Shown in pieces: positions 1 through 10,440 of a stretch of DNA of 64,000 nt. The notes beneath the pieces are model-generated. The model did no database searches. It saw nothing but the letters and a program-made list of their open reading frames with translations, and had not been told where the DNA came from. The position numbers and the translations under genes are program-made. Within the stretch, counting starts at the first letter, position 1, and the number at the start of each line of letters is the position of its first letter. The DNA is from Branchiostoma floridae (Eukaryota > Chordata > Leptocardii > Amphioxiformes > Branchiostomatidae): the NCBI RefSeq assembly GCF_000003815.2, contig NC_049986.1, positions 8,653,487 through 8,717,486 of the forward strand, written 5' to 3'.

Positions 1-116
1 AGAACAACTAGGATTGGCTGTATCTGTACTGAAACGGAAGGGGGGGGCGGGCACTTAAATTATCCAGTACTTACAGACACCCACGGATATTGGGAGATGG
101 ATCTATCACTCTCTCG

Positions 117-279
117 CCTTCCTTCCTTCCTTCCTTCCTTCCTTCCTTCCTTCCTTCCTTCCTTCCTTACTTACTTCCTTCCTTACTTCCTTCCTTCCTT
201 CCTTCCTTCCTTCCTTCCTTCCTTCCTTCCTTTCTTCATCCCTTCATTCATTCATTCATTCATTCATTTATTCATTCAT
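117..279. repeat. (CCTT)n then (CATT)n microsatellite
   Basis: About 120 bases of a CCTT tetranucleotide repeat with a few CTTA interruptions, then about 40 bases of CATT. It ends only about ten bases before the splice acceptor of the first vWA exon, so it supplies that exon's polypyrimidine tract. Open frames here are translated repeat. Confidence 0.97.
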
Positions 280-290
280 TCCCTGCACAG

Positions 291-468
291 CCACTGATGA
301 CGGCTGCGACTCTCCATTGGATTTGTTTTTCGTCCTGGACGGCTCCAGCAGTGTCGGACCACCCAACTTCAGGAAGGTGAAAGAATTTACCGCCGACGTG
401 GTCAGCAAGTTCACCGTCGGCCCCAATAATACTCTTGTCGGTGTGATACAGTTCTCTCATTATTCCAG
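291..468 (+). CDS. vWA domain 1, first exon (vWA-EGF-vWA secreted protein, 5' partial)
   Basis: The exon lies between an acceptor (CCCTGCACAG, ending at 290) and a consensus donor (GTAAGT at 469). Read from base 293 it gives 58 full codons. An N-terminal Cys is followed by the strand LDLFFVLDGSSSVG, which holds the MIDAS DxSxS motif typical of integrin/matrilin/collagen A domains, then the first helix and the strand VGVIQFSHYS. The exon starts in phase 1 (two bases complete a codon from upstream), so earlier exons, including the signal peptide, lie left of the window. vWA domains of this type bind protein ligands through a divalent metal outside the cell; the ligand cannot be told from sequence. 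The next exon completes the split Arg codon. The family assignment is strong; matrilin versus collagen-like versus another vWA mosaic is unresolved. Confidence 0.93.
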
Positions 469-479
469 GTAAGTGTTTT

Positions 480-840
480 TTTTTGCCATCGCCAATAAGG
501 TTATATTTTGGGCAGCATAACTCGAAAACGATGGGATGGACTGTATTGATATTTGTTATATGGGTCAAATGAGATCTTGATGACACCTGGAAAAGATTGG
601 ATTTATTTTTGCTCTGACAGCCTGTTACGGTAATGCAGCGGAACTTCCGGGCTTAATATATCTAGTTATGGACATGCCGTGGCTATGGTTTTTGAGTGGT
701 AGACAGCTCTTGATGCCGAGAGTAAGTGCTATAGGTTTGGGATCCCTAGCGGCTTGTTTAGAATCAGACTTTGTAAGGGAATAACTCGAGAAGAGATCGT
801 CATGATTTTCTTTTTATTTGCATTCATTCAGGCCATTTAA
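480..840. repeat. Diverged copy of a dispersed repeat family
   Basis: Contains a weakly conserved order of phrases (ATAACTCGAGAA, TGCAGCGGAACTTCC, GGACATGC, TTTTGAGTGGTA, CCCTAGCGGCTTG). The same order recurs at 6252-6605, on the opposite strand at 17355-17699, and in pieces at 3990-4180 and 10180-10440. No coding potential seen. Probably an old mobile element in the intron; its class is not clear. Confidence 0.65.
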
Positions 841-1275
841 AAATTGGTATACGAATGGCACCCGCGCGCGCATCCATTAGCAGCCGTTTCCAAGAAAAAA
901 GTTTTCAACCAAGTTTTTACCAAGTCGTACAAAGGAGCAGCAAAATGTGCAAATATATCCTACTTTAAAAAAGTATACGAATGTCATAGAATTCCAAGGT
1001 CAATTCAAAGGTCAATGGAGAAGATGTGAAAGAAGACAAATGAACAATCTATTGTTCGGTATACCGTATTCTGTGTAGCCATTGTTTAACCTTACTGACC
1101 ATTTCATAATGAAGTCAGCTTTTTTTACCAACCATTTTCTATTCGCACGCTCGCATCCGTTAACGTTCCAAGAGGATGTCATCAAAATGATGAAATCAAC
1201 GTGGCCTAACTTCAGCTTCACCCTCAAACAAGGCTCTTAGAGCCATTCAAATGCTTTAAGTTACTCTACTGAATC

Positions 1276-1775
1276 GAGATAAAAAAAATCAAAATCAAAC
1301 TTTATTTAATCGAACTTGGCAGTCAAAAGTTCAGACTGAATTGTGCCGATTTTACAAATGAATTCCAACAAGTTAATACTGCAGATTCACTGGCAATTAA
1401 AATCAAAAGATAGGTGGAACACATGTTTAAAACCATTTCTGTGTCAGTTAAAATCTCTCCATGACGTACATTCCAACACAACACATCAAAACAACATGTA
1501 TACATATAGGCAAGTGAACATAGTGATAGTGACATCATGGGTCTAGTAACAGAGATGACAAATTTTTACTTCCCCTTTTGGCTTCTAAAGTTTAAGGTTG
1601 TACCCACCAAGGATTAGGAAGCAATAACGAGGAAGCTTGTTCCATAACGTCAGTTCTGGGAATGAAACTTTCAGATTGGAACTTCATCATGTCATGAGAG
1701 GTGGATTCATTAATTAAGGATGAAGAAGCGGCAAAACGTTTTGTGTCCGTTTTAAGATCTGAGAAAAGTTGACCA
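1276..1775 (-). mobile_element. 3' end of a LINE retrotransposon (degraded)
   Basis: On the minus strand, 1775 to about 1600 gives a broken frame with the phrase LKVSFPELTLWNKLPRYC. This matches the extreme C-terminus of many CR1/L2/Jockey-type LINE ORF2 proteins (pattern F.P.....LWN.LP). It is followed by a 3' untranslated tail ending at about 1276 in AATAAAGTTTGATTTTGATT, a short-repeat type of LINE 3' tail. Several stops show it is dead. It sits antisense in the intron between the first two vWA exons. The LINE clade is not resolved. Confidence 0.65.
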
Positions 1776-1997
1776 AATCAAACCCATGCTTCCATGGGCT
1801 TATCTAACTACACATCAGTTTTCAAAATGCATGCGTTCAGCATTAATTCCAAAAGAGACTTATGTGCGGCATATCATTGGGCTTCTGCTGAGAAATAACA
1901 TATTATGACGAAGTTTGCATTGATTGCCAAAATGATCTTAATCAACTGTCAGGATGATTTCGTCCATGGTTGTAACTTGAGATATTCCTGATTTTAG

Positions 1998-2148
1998 AAT
2001 GGAATTCAACCTGGGAGAATATATGAACATGACAACCACCTTGAGCGCCATTAACGCCATTAAGTACCAGAAAGGTGCCACATACACTCCCAAGGCCCTG
2101 GACCGCGCTCGCAAGGAGGCATTGTGGAGAGGCGAGGCTGTTCCAAAA
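1998..2148 (+). CDS. vWA domain 1, second exon
   Basis: Acceptor TTTTAG ends at 1997 and donor GTAAGT starts at 2149. The first base completes the Arg codon begun at 467-468, then 50 codons follow in phase 0. The translation runs MEFNLGEYMNM through a helix to the segment GATYTPKAL. In vWA domains the Thr of this segment is the second MIDAS contact, and the following helix is the usual TPKAL...AR pattern. It joins in frame to exon 3424-3646 (VPK then VMIVLSDG). The fit of phases and of the A-domain fold order leaves little doubt that it belongs to the same gene. Confidence 0.93.
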
Positions 2149-3423
2149 GTAAGTTTCTAAAACATAGAGCATTGTGTACAGCTAACAGAATGTGTGATTA
2201 CTGTATAAGGTTCTCAGTCAAGTTCACAGACACACGATCTAGATATAGTCTACCCCTGGACACCCTCCAGGAGTTCCTCCCGCCTCTGTGGATCTCCCCT
2301 CCAGACTCCTGTCTGACCTAATTCTTTCTCTCTCTGACCCCTCTTGGTCCTACCACTCCACATACTAGGGGGGGGGGGGGGGGGGGGGCTCCACTCAACA
2401 CACAACATACTGTACCTCCAAAACAGTTTAAGGATGAAAGATATTTTATTTCCATATTTTCATTCAACAAAAGTCTAAATGCGGTAGGGAATCTCCCGAG
2501 CAGCCCTCGTAACCCCTGCTTTGCCTATTGGGTCAGATAGTCCTCACTCTTAGTGAGCAATTGGGCCAGTCTCAATCATGATGTTTCTGACCTATAGGGC
2601 GAAGAGATGCTGTTACAGTTACAATCGTGTAACCCGTAACCTTGAGTGGCCTTCAGGTCTTGTTACGTGGTGACCATTAAATGTATAATGTAAAAAAACG
2701 AAGGAATCACTTCCTTTTAGAGAAGCCAAAAAGCAGTATACCAACTGCATTACATTCACAAACAAACAGAAAGCCACTTTCCTCTAAAAATCACAGAACC
2801 TACACATTTTCGTCTCCCTATGCTTACAATGCAAAAAGAAGTCAAACACAACCCGTTTAGAAATAGTCAACACTAGGATTCGAGTAGCTTCTTCTTGCAA
2901 TAATGTCTATCACTGTTCTTTGTCACATGCATGTCTCCTATGTTTTGGCCATGTACTTGCAATTAGCCTGCGGGTATAAACTTGCGAATAAACTTTCAAT
3001 TATTATGATCATGAATGGCACATCGATCCTCTCATGTTATTTTAGGCCGACCGCACCGCTTATTTGTTTAATGAAAGGAGTCCTGGCGAACTGAAAGCCT
3101 GAAGCGCCGTGTTCACTTTAGTCCGCTCCCGCCAGAATTGTTGGCGGGTAGCGACCTTCGGGAGCGGACTAAAGCGAACAAGGCTGGACTCCAGGCTACT
3201 GGCGAACCGGCCTGCCATCAGACCTTACAGCACTGGCCAGCCATCAGCCAATGAGATGCTCCTCATCCTGTTATTGGAGGGGAAGTTACCGGTCAATCAC
3301 GTTGCCTCTTGACCTGAAGCGGCGACGTGATTGGCTGGTGACGATGGGTCGCAAACAGGTACGGAATGGATCGACACAAAAAGTCCAGGAATACATTAAT
3401 TTTATACTCATTCGCCATCTCAG
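2149..3423. other. Intron between second and third vWA1 exons
   Basis: Contains a run of about 21 G at 2368-2388 and a small hairpin at 3109-3181 (listed separately). The rest is AT-rich sequence in which I see no gene, no recognisable element protein and no conserved structure. Confidence 0.7.
3109..3181. repeat. Short inverted repeat (hairpin)
   Basis: GTTCACTTTAGTCCGCTCCC near 3111 is mirrored by GGGAGCGGACTAAAGCGAAC ending at 3181. Inside the loop a second palindrome, CCGCC.../...GGCGG, is visible. Looks like a miniature fold-back element or its footprint; no target duplication was identified. Confidence 0.7.
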
Positions 3424-3646
3424 GTGATGATCGTTTTGTCGGATGGGCGGTCTGCAATTGACGTGACGGAGGCCTCCAAAGCCCTGGCCGATGCAGGCAT
3501 CATCGTGTACGCCATCGGTGTGGGCAGGGCTGACCATGATGAACTGCTGCTGATCGCGAACAACGACTTGAGCAAAGTGATTGAGTTGAGCGACTTCAAT
3601 GCTCTGATCGCAGAGATAGACCTGCTTGCTGAAGTTGTCTGCGAAG
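3424..3646 (+). CDS. vWA domain 1, third exon
   Basis: Acceptor CTCAG ends at 3423 and a GTAATT donor starts at 3647. Seventy-four codons plus one base give VMIVLSDGRS (the third MIDAS residue is the Asp of SDG), the helix EASKALADAG, the strand IIVYAIGVG, and the closing helix FNALIAEIDLLAEVVCE. The Cys near the end pairs in this family with the Cys before the first strand (exon 291-468). With the two exons before it, this makes one complete A domain of about 180 residues with all visible MIDAS residues. It ends in phase 1, the standard phase between extracellular modules, and passes to the EGF exon. Confidence 0.95.
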
Positions 3647-3696
3647 GTAATTTATCAATGAAACATACATGGGGGGTTATATTTTCACTCACGTTT

Positions 3697-3921
3697 GTGT
3701 GTGTGTGTGTGTGAGTGTGTGTGAGAGAGAGAGAGAGAGTGTGTGTGTGAGTGTGTGTGTGTGTAAGAGTGAGAGAAAAAGAGAGAGTGTGAGTGTGTGT
3801 GTGTGTGTGTGAGTGTGTGTGTGTGTGTGTGTGTGAGTGTGTGTGTGTGTGTGTGAGTGTGTGTGTGTGAGTGAGTGTGTGTGTGTGTGTGTAAGAGTGA
3901 GAGAAAGAGAGAGAGAGAGAG

Positions 3922-3957
<36 letters not shown>
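3697..3957. repeat. (GT)n / (GA)n microsatellite
   Basis: About 260 bases of TG dinucleotide repeat mixed with GA tracts, beginning about 50 bases after the donor of the preceding exon. Minus-strand open frames here are translated CA/CT repeat. Confidence 0.97.
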
Positions 3958-3960
<3 letters not shown>

Positions 3961-4308
3961 ATCTATCAACAAGATAAACGTTCAAGAACAACTGTATGGA
4001 TTGGTTTGATACTTAGTGTGTTGGTCTGACAAAAGCTGAAAATATTTTACCCCCTAGCAGTTTCCCTTGGTACAGCAACGGAACCTCCGGTTTTCATATC
4101 CGGTGTTCTGAACAAGCTATGGACACGATTTGGTGTTAGTTAGATAGCTCTAAAGCTCAGGAAAAATCTGCCCCCTCCCCCTAACCTCTAGCTTCCTTTA
4201 TTTTTACCAGTAGCGTTTAATTACTTACTTAAAACTTTGCTCATGTTTAGGGAAAAAAATCTGCATTACTCACTTTTGTGCTACCATTTTCTTGTCTTGT
4301 TTTCACAG

Positions 4309-4440
4309 TTGCTCATGAGCGGGCAGACCCTTGTTACGGCCAGCCTTGCCTTTATGGAGGCACTTGCCTCCGCATCAATGACGACAAGGACTACCGGTGT
4401 GAGTGCGCGGAAGGATACGAGGGGACCAACTGCGAAACAG
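4309..4440 (+). CDS. EGF-like domain exon
   Basis: A phase 1-1 exon (acceptor TTTCACAG ending 4308, donor GTGAAC at 4441) encoding one EGF-like module. Six cysteines follow the pattern [14 protein letters not shown]...[15 protein letters not shown], with the usual C-x-C and GY.G..C end. It sits between the two vWA domains, as in matrilins and other matrix adhesion proteins. The consensus Asp/Asn plus aromatic residues of calcium-binding EGF are not clearly present (it begins ERADPC), so calcium binding is not claimed. The symmetrical phase fits exon shuffling. Confidence 0.95.
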
Positions 4441-4824
4441 GTGAACATCTTTCTAACAAAGTCTTCTTCGTTACACAACCGACTTCCAATGTTAAACGTT
4501 CAACAGATGGTCGTCGAGACGTTTACTGAAGATTTAGAATAGGCTGTGTAACGAAAAAGACTTTGTCTAAAAGATGTTTGATCTACAAGCTGATGAAACT
4601 ATTTACGGAGGTGAACATCTTATTCATCTCGTAATCTGTTGGTGTGCAGACCTATAAAGTTAGCACTAGTTGGTTCTTCTTTGGTCAAGAAGGTTATCGG
4701 AGATGTGAAACTGAGTTGCATTGATAATTATTATGATCATGGTTCAGGATCATATCATGTTCCTGAAATATACCATGCGCGTTGAAATTAGTGGAGTGTC
4801 TTGTACTTTATTCTTTATCTACAG

Positions 4825-4946
4825 TTTGTGGCATCGACGTTGTTTTCGTGGTTGACCGTTCTTCAAGCATACAGGGACATCGGTTTGATGCTGCTAAGCA
4901 ATTTATTAGCGATTTCGCCCAGTGTTTCGCCGACCAGAGTATTGGG
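4825..4946 (+). CDS. vWA domain 2, first exon
   Basis: Acceptor TCTACAG ends at 4824; donor GTGAGA starts at 4947. Two bases complete a Val codon, then 40 codons give CGIDVVFVVDRSSSIQGHRF..., with the MIDAS DxSxS as DRSSS, followed by the first helix and the edge strand ending QSIG in phase 0. This is the same architecture as the start of domain 1, including the leading Cys. The next coding segment should supply the strand after IG. Candidates at 5264-5330 and 33903-34242 are separated by about 29 kb of repeats. Confidence 0.92.
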
Positions 4947-4989
4947 GTGAGATTTTAAATACCTTTTACAATTTAATATGGTTGTTTAA

Positions 4990-5130
4990 TGTTCGTGTGT
5001 GTGCAAATGTGTGTGCCAGTGTGTGTGTGTGTTTGGATGTGTGTGTTTGTGTGTATGTGTGTCTACAAGTATGCATGTGTGCGTGTATTTGTGTGTTTCC
5101 TTATGTGCACGTGTGTGTGTGTGTGTCTCT
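4990..5130. repeat. GT-rich imperfect microsatellite
   Basis: Imperfect TG repeat with ATGTG and TTTG variants, ending in a (TC)n run. Followed at about 5140-5175 by a short fragment resembling the dispersed family listed at 6252-6605 (GCCTGGATGGATTGCCTTGA). Confidence 0.85.
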
Positions 5131-5263
5131 CTCTCTCTGTAACTTTAAAACGCCTGGATGGATTGCCTTGATACTTGCTATAAACTTTATAGACTTTGTT
5201 ATAAACTTTATATTCAATAAAAACCCAACAAAGCATAACTGTTCCTCTTTTTCTTTATTACAG

Positions 5264-5330
5264 GTGAAAGCATACAGTGATCCAATGTTCTGTATAAAAG
5301 AAATTGAAATATTCTCATATAGCCATTATA
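5264..5330 (+). CDS. Possible start of the vWA2 middle exon, cut off by a repeat
   Basis: A good acceptor (TTCTTTATTACAG) ends at 5263, in phase 0 as required after 4946. The frame gives VKAYSDPMFCIKEIEIFSYS, which resembles the vWA strand that follows an I-G pair (pattern V..YSD.P...I.E). After about 22 codons the sequence becomes the end of the 0.9 kb repeat at 5331 and stops at TAG. There is no donor, so as it stands it cannot be a working internal exon. It may be a disrupted real exon, a decayed duplicate of the segment at 33903-33938, or a chance acceptor. Confidence 0.35.
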
Positions 5331-6240
5331 GGCTTTAGTAAAGTTGACGGCCGGACGAGTGCTTTTTTAAGATCGATAACACGGCTGTATAATAGAGTGT
5401 GCCGATGTCTATGTCGTGTTTTCGTTCGGATTTCGGCCGCGATTTGGCGGTTCGAAAACACGATTGCTTTAACGCCGAGAAACAGCATACTTACCTGACA
5501 TCGCAGGCGATCGCTAAATCGCAACCGTTGCATTATCGCAGTCGAATGGAGTCGCTACATCGCAACCGAGTCCTGCACATCGCAGCCGAGGTTTTAAACA
5601 GCAATCGAGTTCTTGAAACAGCAATCGAAGTTTTAAACAGCAATGGAGTTCTTTAGACAACAACCGAGTTCTTTAAACAGCAATCGAATTGTAAAACAGC
5701 AACCGAGTTCTTAAAACAGCAACCGAACCATAAAACGATTAACTACATGGGGGGTCTGATTAGCACCTCGTTCACTTCACACCTTTATAACACCTAATTA
5801 TATTGGATGTGTATTGGCAACAAATGATCGACTTATTAGCCTAAGCATATGTTATTGATCTCCCTTGATTGAATACATGAGCATGACGTTGTGTGTTTCT
5901 CGTCAGCTCTAATGTTATGAACGCAAAATACTTAAAATTTTGTATAATTCCTTCACAGCTTAAGGTTTCTTCCCTGCCTAACTTAGCTTTATAACTCTCC
6001 AACGTTTTCTCCTTAAAGCAGTGTAGTTTCGATGGGTATTGACAGCAGGGCATGAAAGAATTATAGGTTTGATTTGTTTGCAAAATATGGACGACGTTAT
6101 ATTGGTCCATTTTTTTTTAATTCTAAGAGTACATTGGTAGCTTTATGCACATCAAAAATATAGTTTCATAGAAATATTATAAGGCAATAAAGATTTGATG
6201 ACGTCATCTACCTGGTGCAAAAATCAAATGAAGAATTGTT
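5331..6240 (+). mobile_element. 0.9 kb mobile element with a 20-bp subterminal array, copy 1
   Basis: Nearly the whole segment is repeated in reverse orientation at 32955-33901. It begins GGCTTTAGTAAAGTTGACGG. After 200 bases it contains an array (about 5520-5735) of roughly nine units of a 19-20 bp motif of the type AACAGCAATCGAGTTCTTAA, then AT-rich sequence ending near the phrase GGTGCAAAAATCAAATG. No transposase frame is visible, so it is probably non-autonomous. A frame of about 60 codons shared by the two copies (minus strand, 5333-5533) is open, but has no recognisable domain and may be open by chance. The class is unknown. Confidence 0.8.
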
Positions 6241-6251
6241 CATGTTAATTT

Positions 6252-6605
6252 AATTACCTTCGCCAGAATGGCTACGGTTATTTTTTGGGCTTGTGCGTCC
6301 GTCCGTCTGTCCGTCTGCTAACAATATAACTCGAGAAGCCTTGGATGGATCCTGATGATATTTGGTAGGGGTCGGGAAAACAAGGGTCAAGTTCGCTAAT
6401 GGGGCCCTACCGGCTTGCTAATGTACTGCAGTGGAACTTCCATTTTTGATATCTCATGTTCTGGACATGCTGTGTTCGTGATTTTGAGTGGTATATAGCC
6501 CTTGGAAACAGAGCGATTATTGTGAGTTTGGGCCCCCTAGCGGCTTTCTTTGAACTGCAGGCGTCGGTTTCCTTTTAAACTTTGGACGAGAATAATTCGA
6601 GAACG
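6252..6605 (+). mobile_element. Dispersed repeat, well preserved copy
   Basis: Begins near CCTTCGCCAGAATGGCTACG and contains GTCCGTCCGTCTGTCC and ATAACTCGAGAAGCC. It matches 17355-17699 in reverse orientation over its full length, with only scattered differences. Shorter diverged relatives are at 480-840, 3990-4180 and 10180-10440. No protein is encoded. The family is old and abundant here; I cannot assign it to a superfamily. Confidence 0.8.
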
Positions 6606-6699
6606 TGTTGACGTATCGTCATGATTTTTGCTATGTAGATAGCCTCAGTGATGACTTGCACAATGGAATACTAATTATACAGAAAATTCATGTCCATAT

Positions 6700-7068
6700 T
6701 CGGTTCAGGTTCAGAGGATCAGGTCCAGGTCCGGACCTTAACCCGGACCTGATTCAGTATTTGAAAACTTGTGACTTGAATGTACTCACAACAGTGGTCC
6801 AATTCACTACAAAGAAAAATGTTTGGTGGAGTATGTGATTTACACTAGCGTTCTAAAATCCTACAAGGCTAACTGCCCCTGTGCGATTGACGGCAAACCT
6901 TGGTAGAAATGACATAAACTTTACTCTTGACTGAGACGTTTGAATGCCTAATCAAATAACCTATTTATTTTCTAATAGATCAAACATTCGGTCCACCGAT
7001 TTTTTTCCGGTCCAATAAGAAAAAAAACGGTTTTGTACCGGTATACTGTACCGGTACCCACCCCTAGT
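6700..7068 (+). mobile_element. TIR-type miniature element, copy A (hAT-like end)
   Basis: Shares ordered blocks with 9090-9392 and 62018-62422: GGTCCGGACCT near the left end, TGGAGTATG, AATCCTACAAGGCTAACTGC, GAATGCCT.ATCA, TTCCAATAGGTCCA and a right end GTACCGGTACCCA.CCCTAG. The end motif CTAGGG.TGGGTACCGGTAC resembles hAT-type termini, but no 8-bp target duplication was established. Non-coding. Confidence 0.6.
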
Positions 7069-7189
7069 CACCAGTATAAATACAGTGTTGTATGCGTAGC
7101 GAAGCAGGGAGTCCTCATGTAAGTTTACTAAACGGTGCCAGTACTTAATGAGCTGAATTCTGGCAGAGATTATAATGGGATAAGTTTTA

Positions 7190-7560
7190 TAGAATATTTA
7201 TATTTCAGCCATACCATATATGGTATGGTGAAATATATTGTATTCGTAATGTTTCTTTCTCCTGTCAAATCTTCAAATCGAATCATCTCCGTCGTTCCTG
7301 GACCTAATGATCTGAAATTTGGCACAAGGGTAGAGTGGGTCAATACCCAGGTGATTTTTCTCATTCTTGTCATATCTTCCTCTAAAATGATTTTTTTGAG
7401 GTTTAAAGGTCATGTTTTGACCAAAACGGTGTATGTTGGCCCCCTGTACCCTTGAATTACAATGGAATGACCTTTAATATGGTGTAGATGGGCATTAGAT
7501 AGTTGGTAAAATGATCCAAGTAAAGTTTTGGGCATAAACCAATTTCAAATTATTAATTTT
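7190..7560 (+). repeat. Dispersed repeat related to 19240-19760
   Basis: Both places carry TATGGTGAAATATATTGT, then CTCCTGTCAAATC, GGACCTAATGA or its variant, TGAAATTTGGCA and a TTTGAGG-type phrase in the same order. Probably an old mobile element; the ends are not defined. Confidence 0.5.
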
Positions 7561-9089
7561 CTGCACTTTTCTGAGGGGAAATTGGTTTTCCTTCGTCCTT
7601 CTCCCGTGAACTCCCGTGACCCCAGAGCCCACACGTGCCAGGTGCCAGCGGTCTGGGGAGAGCGAGAGTTAATTGCTTTATAGAGCCAGCCAATCAGCGA
7701 CGAGGAAGGCGAATGCTAGTTAATATTTATAAGCGGGTCCTTGCAATCCCGTATATACACAAACAGATGCATATTACAGCCTTACAGAGGTCATATGTCA
7801 CCCTTTGCCCGATTTAAAATTGTAGTTTGCGAGGATTTGGAGTTCAGACAGGGTCATTTGAGCGGTAGCGGGCGGTACGCATGCATTGAACGTTAGAATA
7901 TAAGTCTTTGTCGATGAATTCATTAACATTCCGCATGGCACTATCAATCATTTTCGGCAGATTCGACTTTAGTAGGGTTAGTTGAGACAATCGACAAAAT
8001 GTTACTTGGCGGAAAACGAGGGAAAATTGGACAGTTTGCGTTACGTTTTGATACGTAAGTTTCACAGTGGCGAGAATGCATGTATTTTTCCCCGAGCAAA
8101 TGTAGGTACTTCTAGTGTTGTTGTTGTTCTTTTTTGACGTAAACTTTGTACATTCAAATTGTAAGTAACTTTAAACTGCCAGAGTTTGAGCCCAATAAAA
8201 CACTCTCAGTACCAGAGTATCACCACTGACCTCCGAAAAGAAACCCTCGAACTAGGAAGAAACTCCTATCCTCCGGGTCTCGCACGCTACGAGCAGGAAA
8301 TTATAACACTAAGACAAGATTACGTCCGATGGCTGATTGCATACAAAGCAAAACAATTTAACAGTGGTATGCAGAGGTATATACTTAACAAAGAATTCCA
8401 AGGAAAATGAAATATATAGATAAAACCAAATCAACTTAATGTGTTGGTCCTGGGATTTTTCAGAAAAGAAATGAAGCGACAGGTAGGGTGGTGAAATTCT
8501 TTTAAAAATTCGAGACGTCTCCGTTTATGTAATGGCTCATACAAAACAAGAAGAAGATTTAAGTTTTCAGCTTGAAAAAAAAACAACACTTCTGCTACAT
8601 AGTACCTGCACCTGCTTGATTAAAAAAAAGTTCACCGCAATAATAGATATACCCACATCACGAGATTATAACGGTACTTAGACCTAGTTATCGTTGTGGA
8701 AATTGTTGAATGGCGTCATGAATGGAAGATGCGGTTTGTTTGTTTTTTTCACTTTCGGAAAAATAGGAGTTGCTGCGATTCTAATAACCAATTAGTTATG
8801 CATAGGCGCTCCTGTGGAAGATTATATTCTTCCATATGGGCCCGGGGCATATTGGACAAGCTCTGTTTTGACCTGGAATCAATTCACAATATTAGTTCCC
8901 TTTTGAGGATAACTTAGTTAAAATGTTCCATTTTTGCGCAGGGGTGACTTGGAACAGTTCAACGTTGCGTGGGAATGGGTATGGCTGAAATATGCTATAT
9001 TTGCACCCAAGCAAATGTCGGCCTTTCTATTTTAGGAACTTGTCTTTGTCTGATCTTCTTTCAATGGTATAAGTATGAGTTTGATCAGT
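7561..9089. other. Intron stretch without recognisable features
   Basis: No exon with acceptor and donor, no reverse transcriptase motif and no clear inverted repeat is visible. The few open frames of 60-75 codons have no recognisable domain. Confidence 0.5.
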
Positions 9090-9392
9090 ACAAGTGCTTT
9101 TTCGTATCTTAAACGGTGTGAATGGACGATACTTAAAACAATGGCCCATTTCGCAACAAAGAAATCTGTTTTGTGGAGCATTCGACTTCCACTGGCGTTT
9201 TGAAATCCTACAAAGCTGACTGCTCTTGTTATTTCCTCGACCGGTAAGCCCCGAAACGTGTGAATGCCTGATCATATAATCTTTTCATTTTCCAATAGGT
9301 CCAACATCCGGCGAACCGAATTTTTTCAGGTTCGGTTTTCCTGTAACGGTCCAATGCCAAAAATTGGTTTTGTACCGGTACCCACTATAGTC
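9090..9392 (+). mobile_element. TIR-type miniature element, copy B (partial)
   Basis: Matches the inner and right part of the element at 62018-62422 (AAGAAATCTGTTTTGTGGAG, CGACCGGTAAGCCCC, GTGAATGCCTGATCATATAA, CCAATAGGTCCA, TTTTGTACCGGTACCCA). The left end with the GGTCCGGACC palindrome is missing. Confidence 0.65.
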
Positions 9393-9439
9393 TGGAATAT
9401 ATTTACATAAAGTATGTCTATAACTAGCGTTCGGCGACC

Positions 9440-9590
9440 TCATTCTGTAAATGCAGAAACTTTCGCGGTGGTTTAATGTTCGCGGTTTTCGCGATGGCCG
9501 CTTCACCGCGAACTTAAAATCACAGCGAACATTTTCCATGGCATGGCTACTTCGAATTTAAATCCCCGCGAACTTAAGTACCTCCATGAA
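9440..9590. mobile_element. Short fold-back element with GCGAACATT motifs
   Basis: TTCGCGGTGG, AATGTTCGCGGTTTT and GGCCGCTTCACCGCGAA recur in reverse order and orientation, and the same phrases occur in a second copy at 25765-25862. Small non-coding palindromic element. Confidence 0.6.
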
Positions 9591-10440
9591 ATATCTAGAG
9601 CTTTTGTAGATTTATGAAATAGACATTTACATAATTTATGCATGGTGATGTTCATCATTGATTAACTTACATATGTCAAAGTATAAAATTCCCATTCATA
9701 ATTAAGCAGTTTTGCAATTTTGCAGACATTATGCAAATCTGTTTATCGTTTGCATGTTTGGTATCTGTTTATGTTCCATCTATCATAAATTACATTCATT
9801 GAAGTCCAGTTATCGAAAATATTGAAATTATACAGTGTTCTCATCAATTATGCAAATTCATTCTTCACTTGTATAATATGTTTATCATTATGAATATCTT
9901 TGCCTAAGCTATCTGCATACCTGAGATGATTGCAGTCCATCGTTCGTTTCTTCAGATACATTGAAAAACGGCTAAAATAGAATATCCTCATTAATTATGC
10001 AGATAGAACACAATTTGCATGATTTGTATTTCATTTTGCACAGTTTGGTTCAAGCTACCTATATACCATAATTCATGAAAATCCGTTATTCCTATCTTGA
10101 GTTATTCTCTTCAGAACGTTTTTACAAAAATGCCACTGCAATTCCAAACCTAGTCGCTAGGGGAACAAACCGTACGTCTCTTTTTTTGAGCACAAGAGCT
10201 ATCTATTGGCTTTTTAAGAACACGATTTGTAAAACCGGAAGTTCCGCTGCAGTACCAAGGGAAGCCGCTATGCGGCCCAAAATCTAATCATTTCCAGCTT
10301 TTGTCACACCCCACCAACACACTACTAAGTATGGAACCAATCCATCCAGTCGGCGTTCTTGAGTTATTTTGCTGACAGACAACATCCATTGCAAATTTCT
10401 GCCCAAAAGCTATTGCAAGTGATAAATTGACGGACATACA
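9591..10440. other. AT-rich intron sequence
   Basis: Rich in ATTATGCAAAT-like phrases. The last part (10180-10440) is a degraded, reverse-oriented relative of the family at 6252-6605 (GGAAGTTCCGCTGCAGTACC). No gene seen. Confidence 0.5.

Noticed and set aside
3685-3991. Minus-strand frames of about 100 residues rich in Thr-His
   Set aside because: Translated (CA)n/(CT)n microsatellite.
5315-5533. Frame shared with 33708-33938 as a conserved protein
   Set aside because: It lies within two copies of a mobile element. Two copies are too few to show coding constraint, and its continuation into vWA-like codons at 33903 appears accidental.
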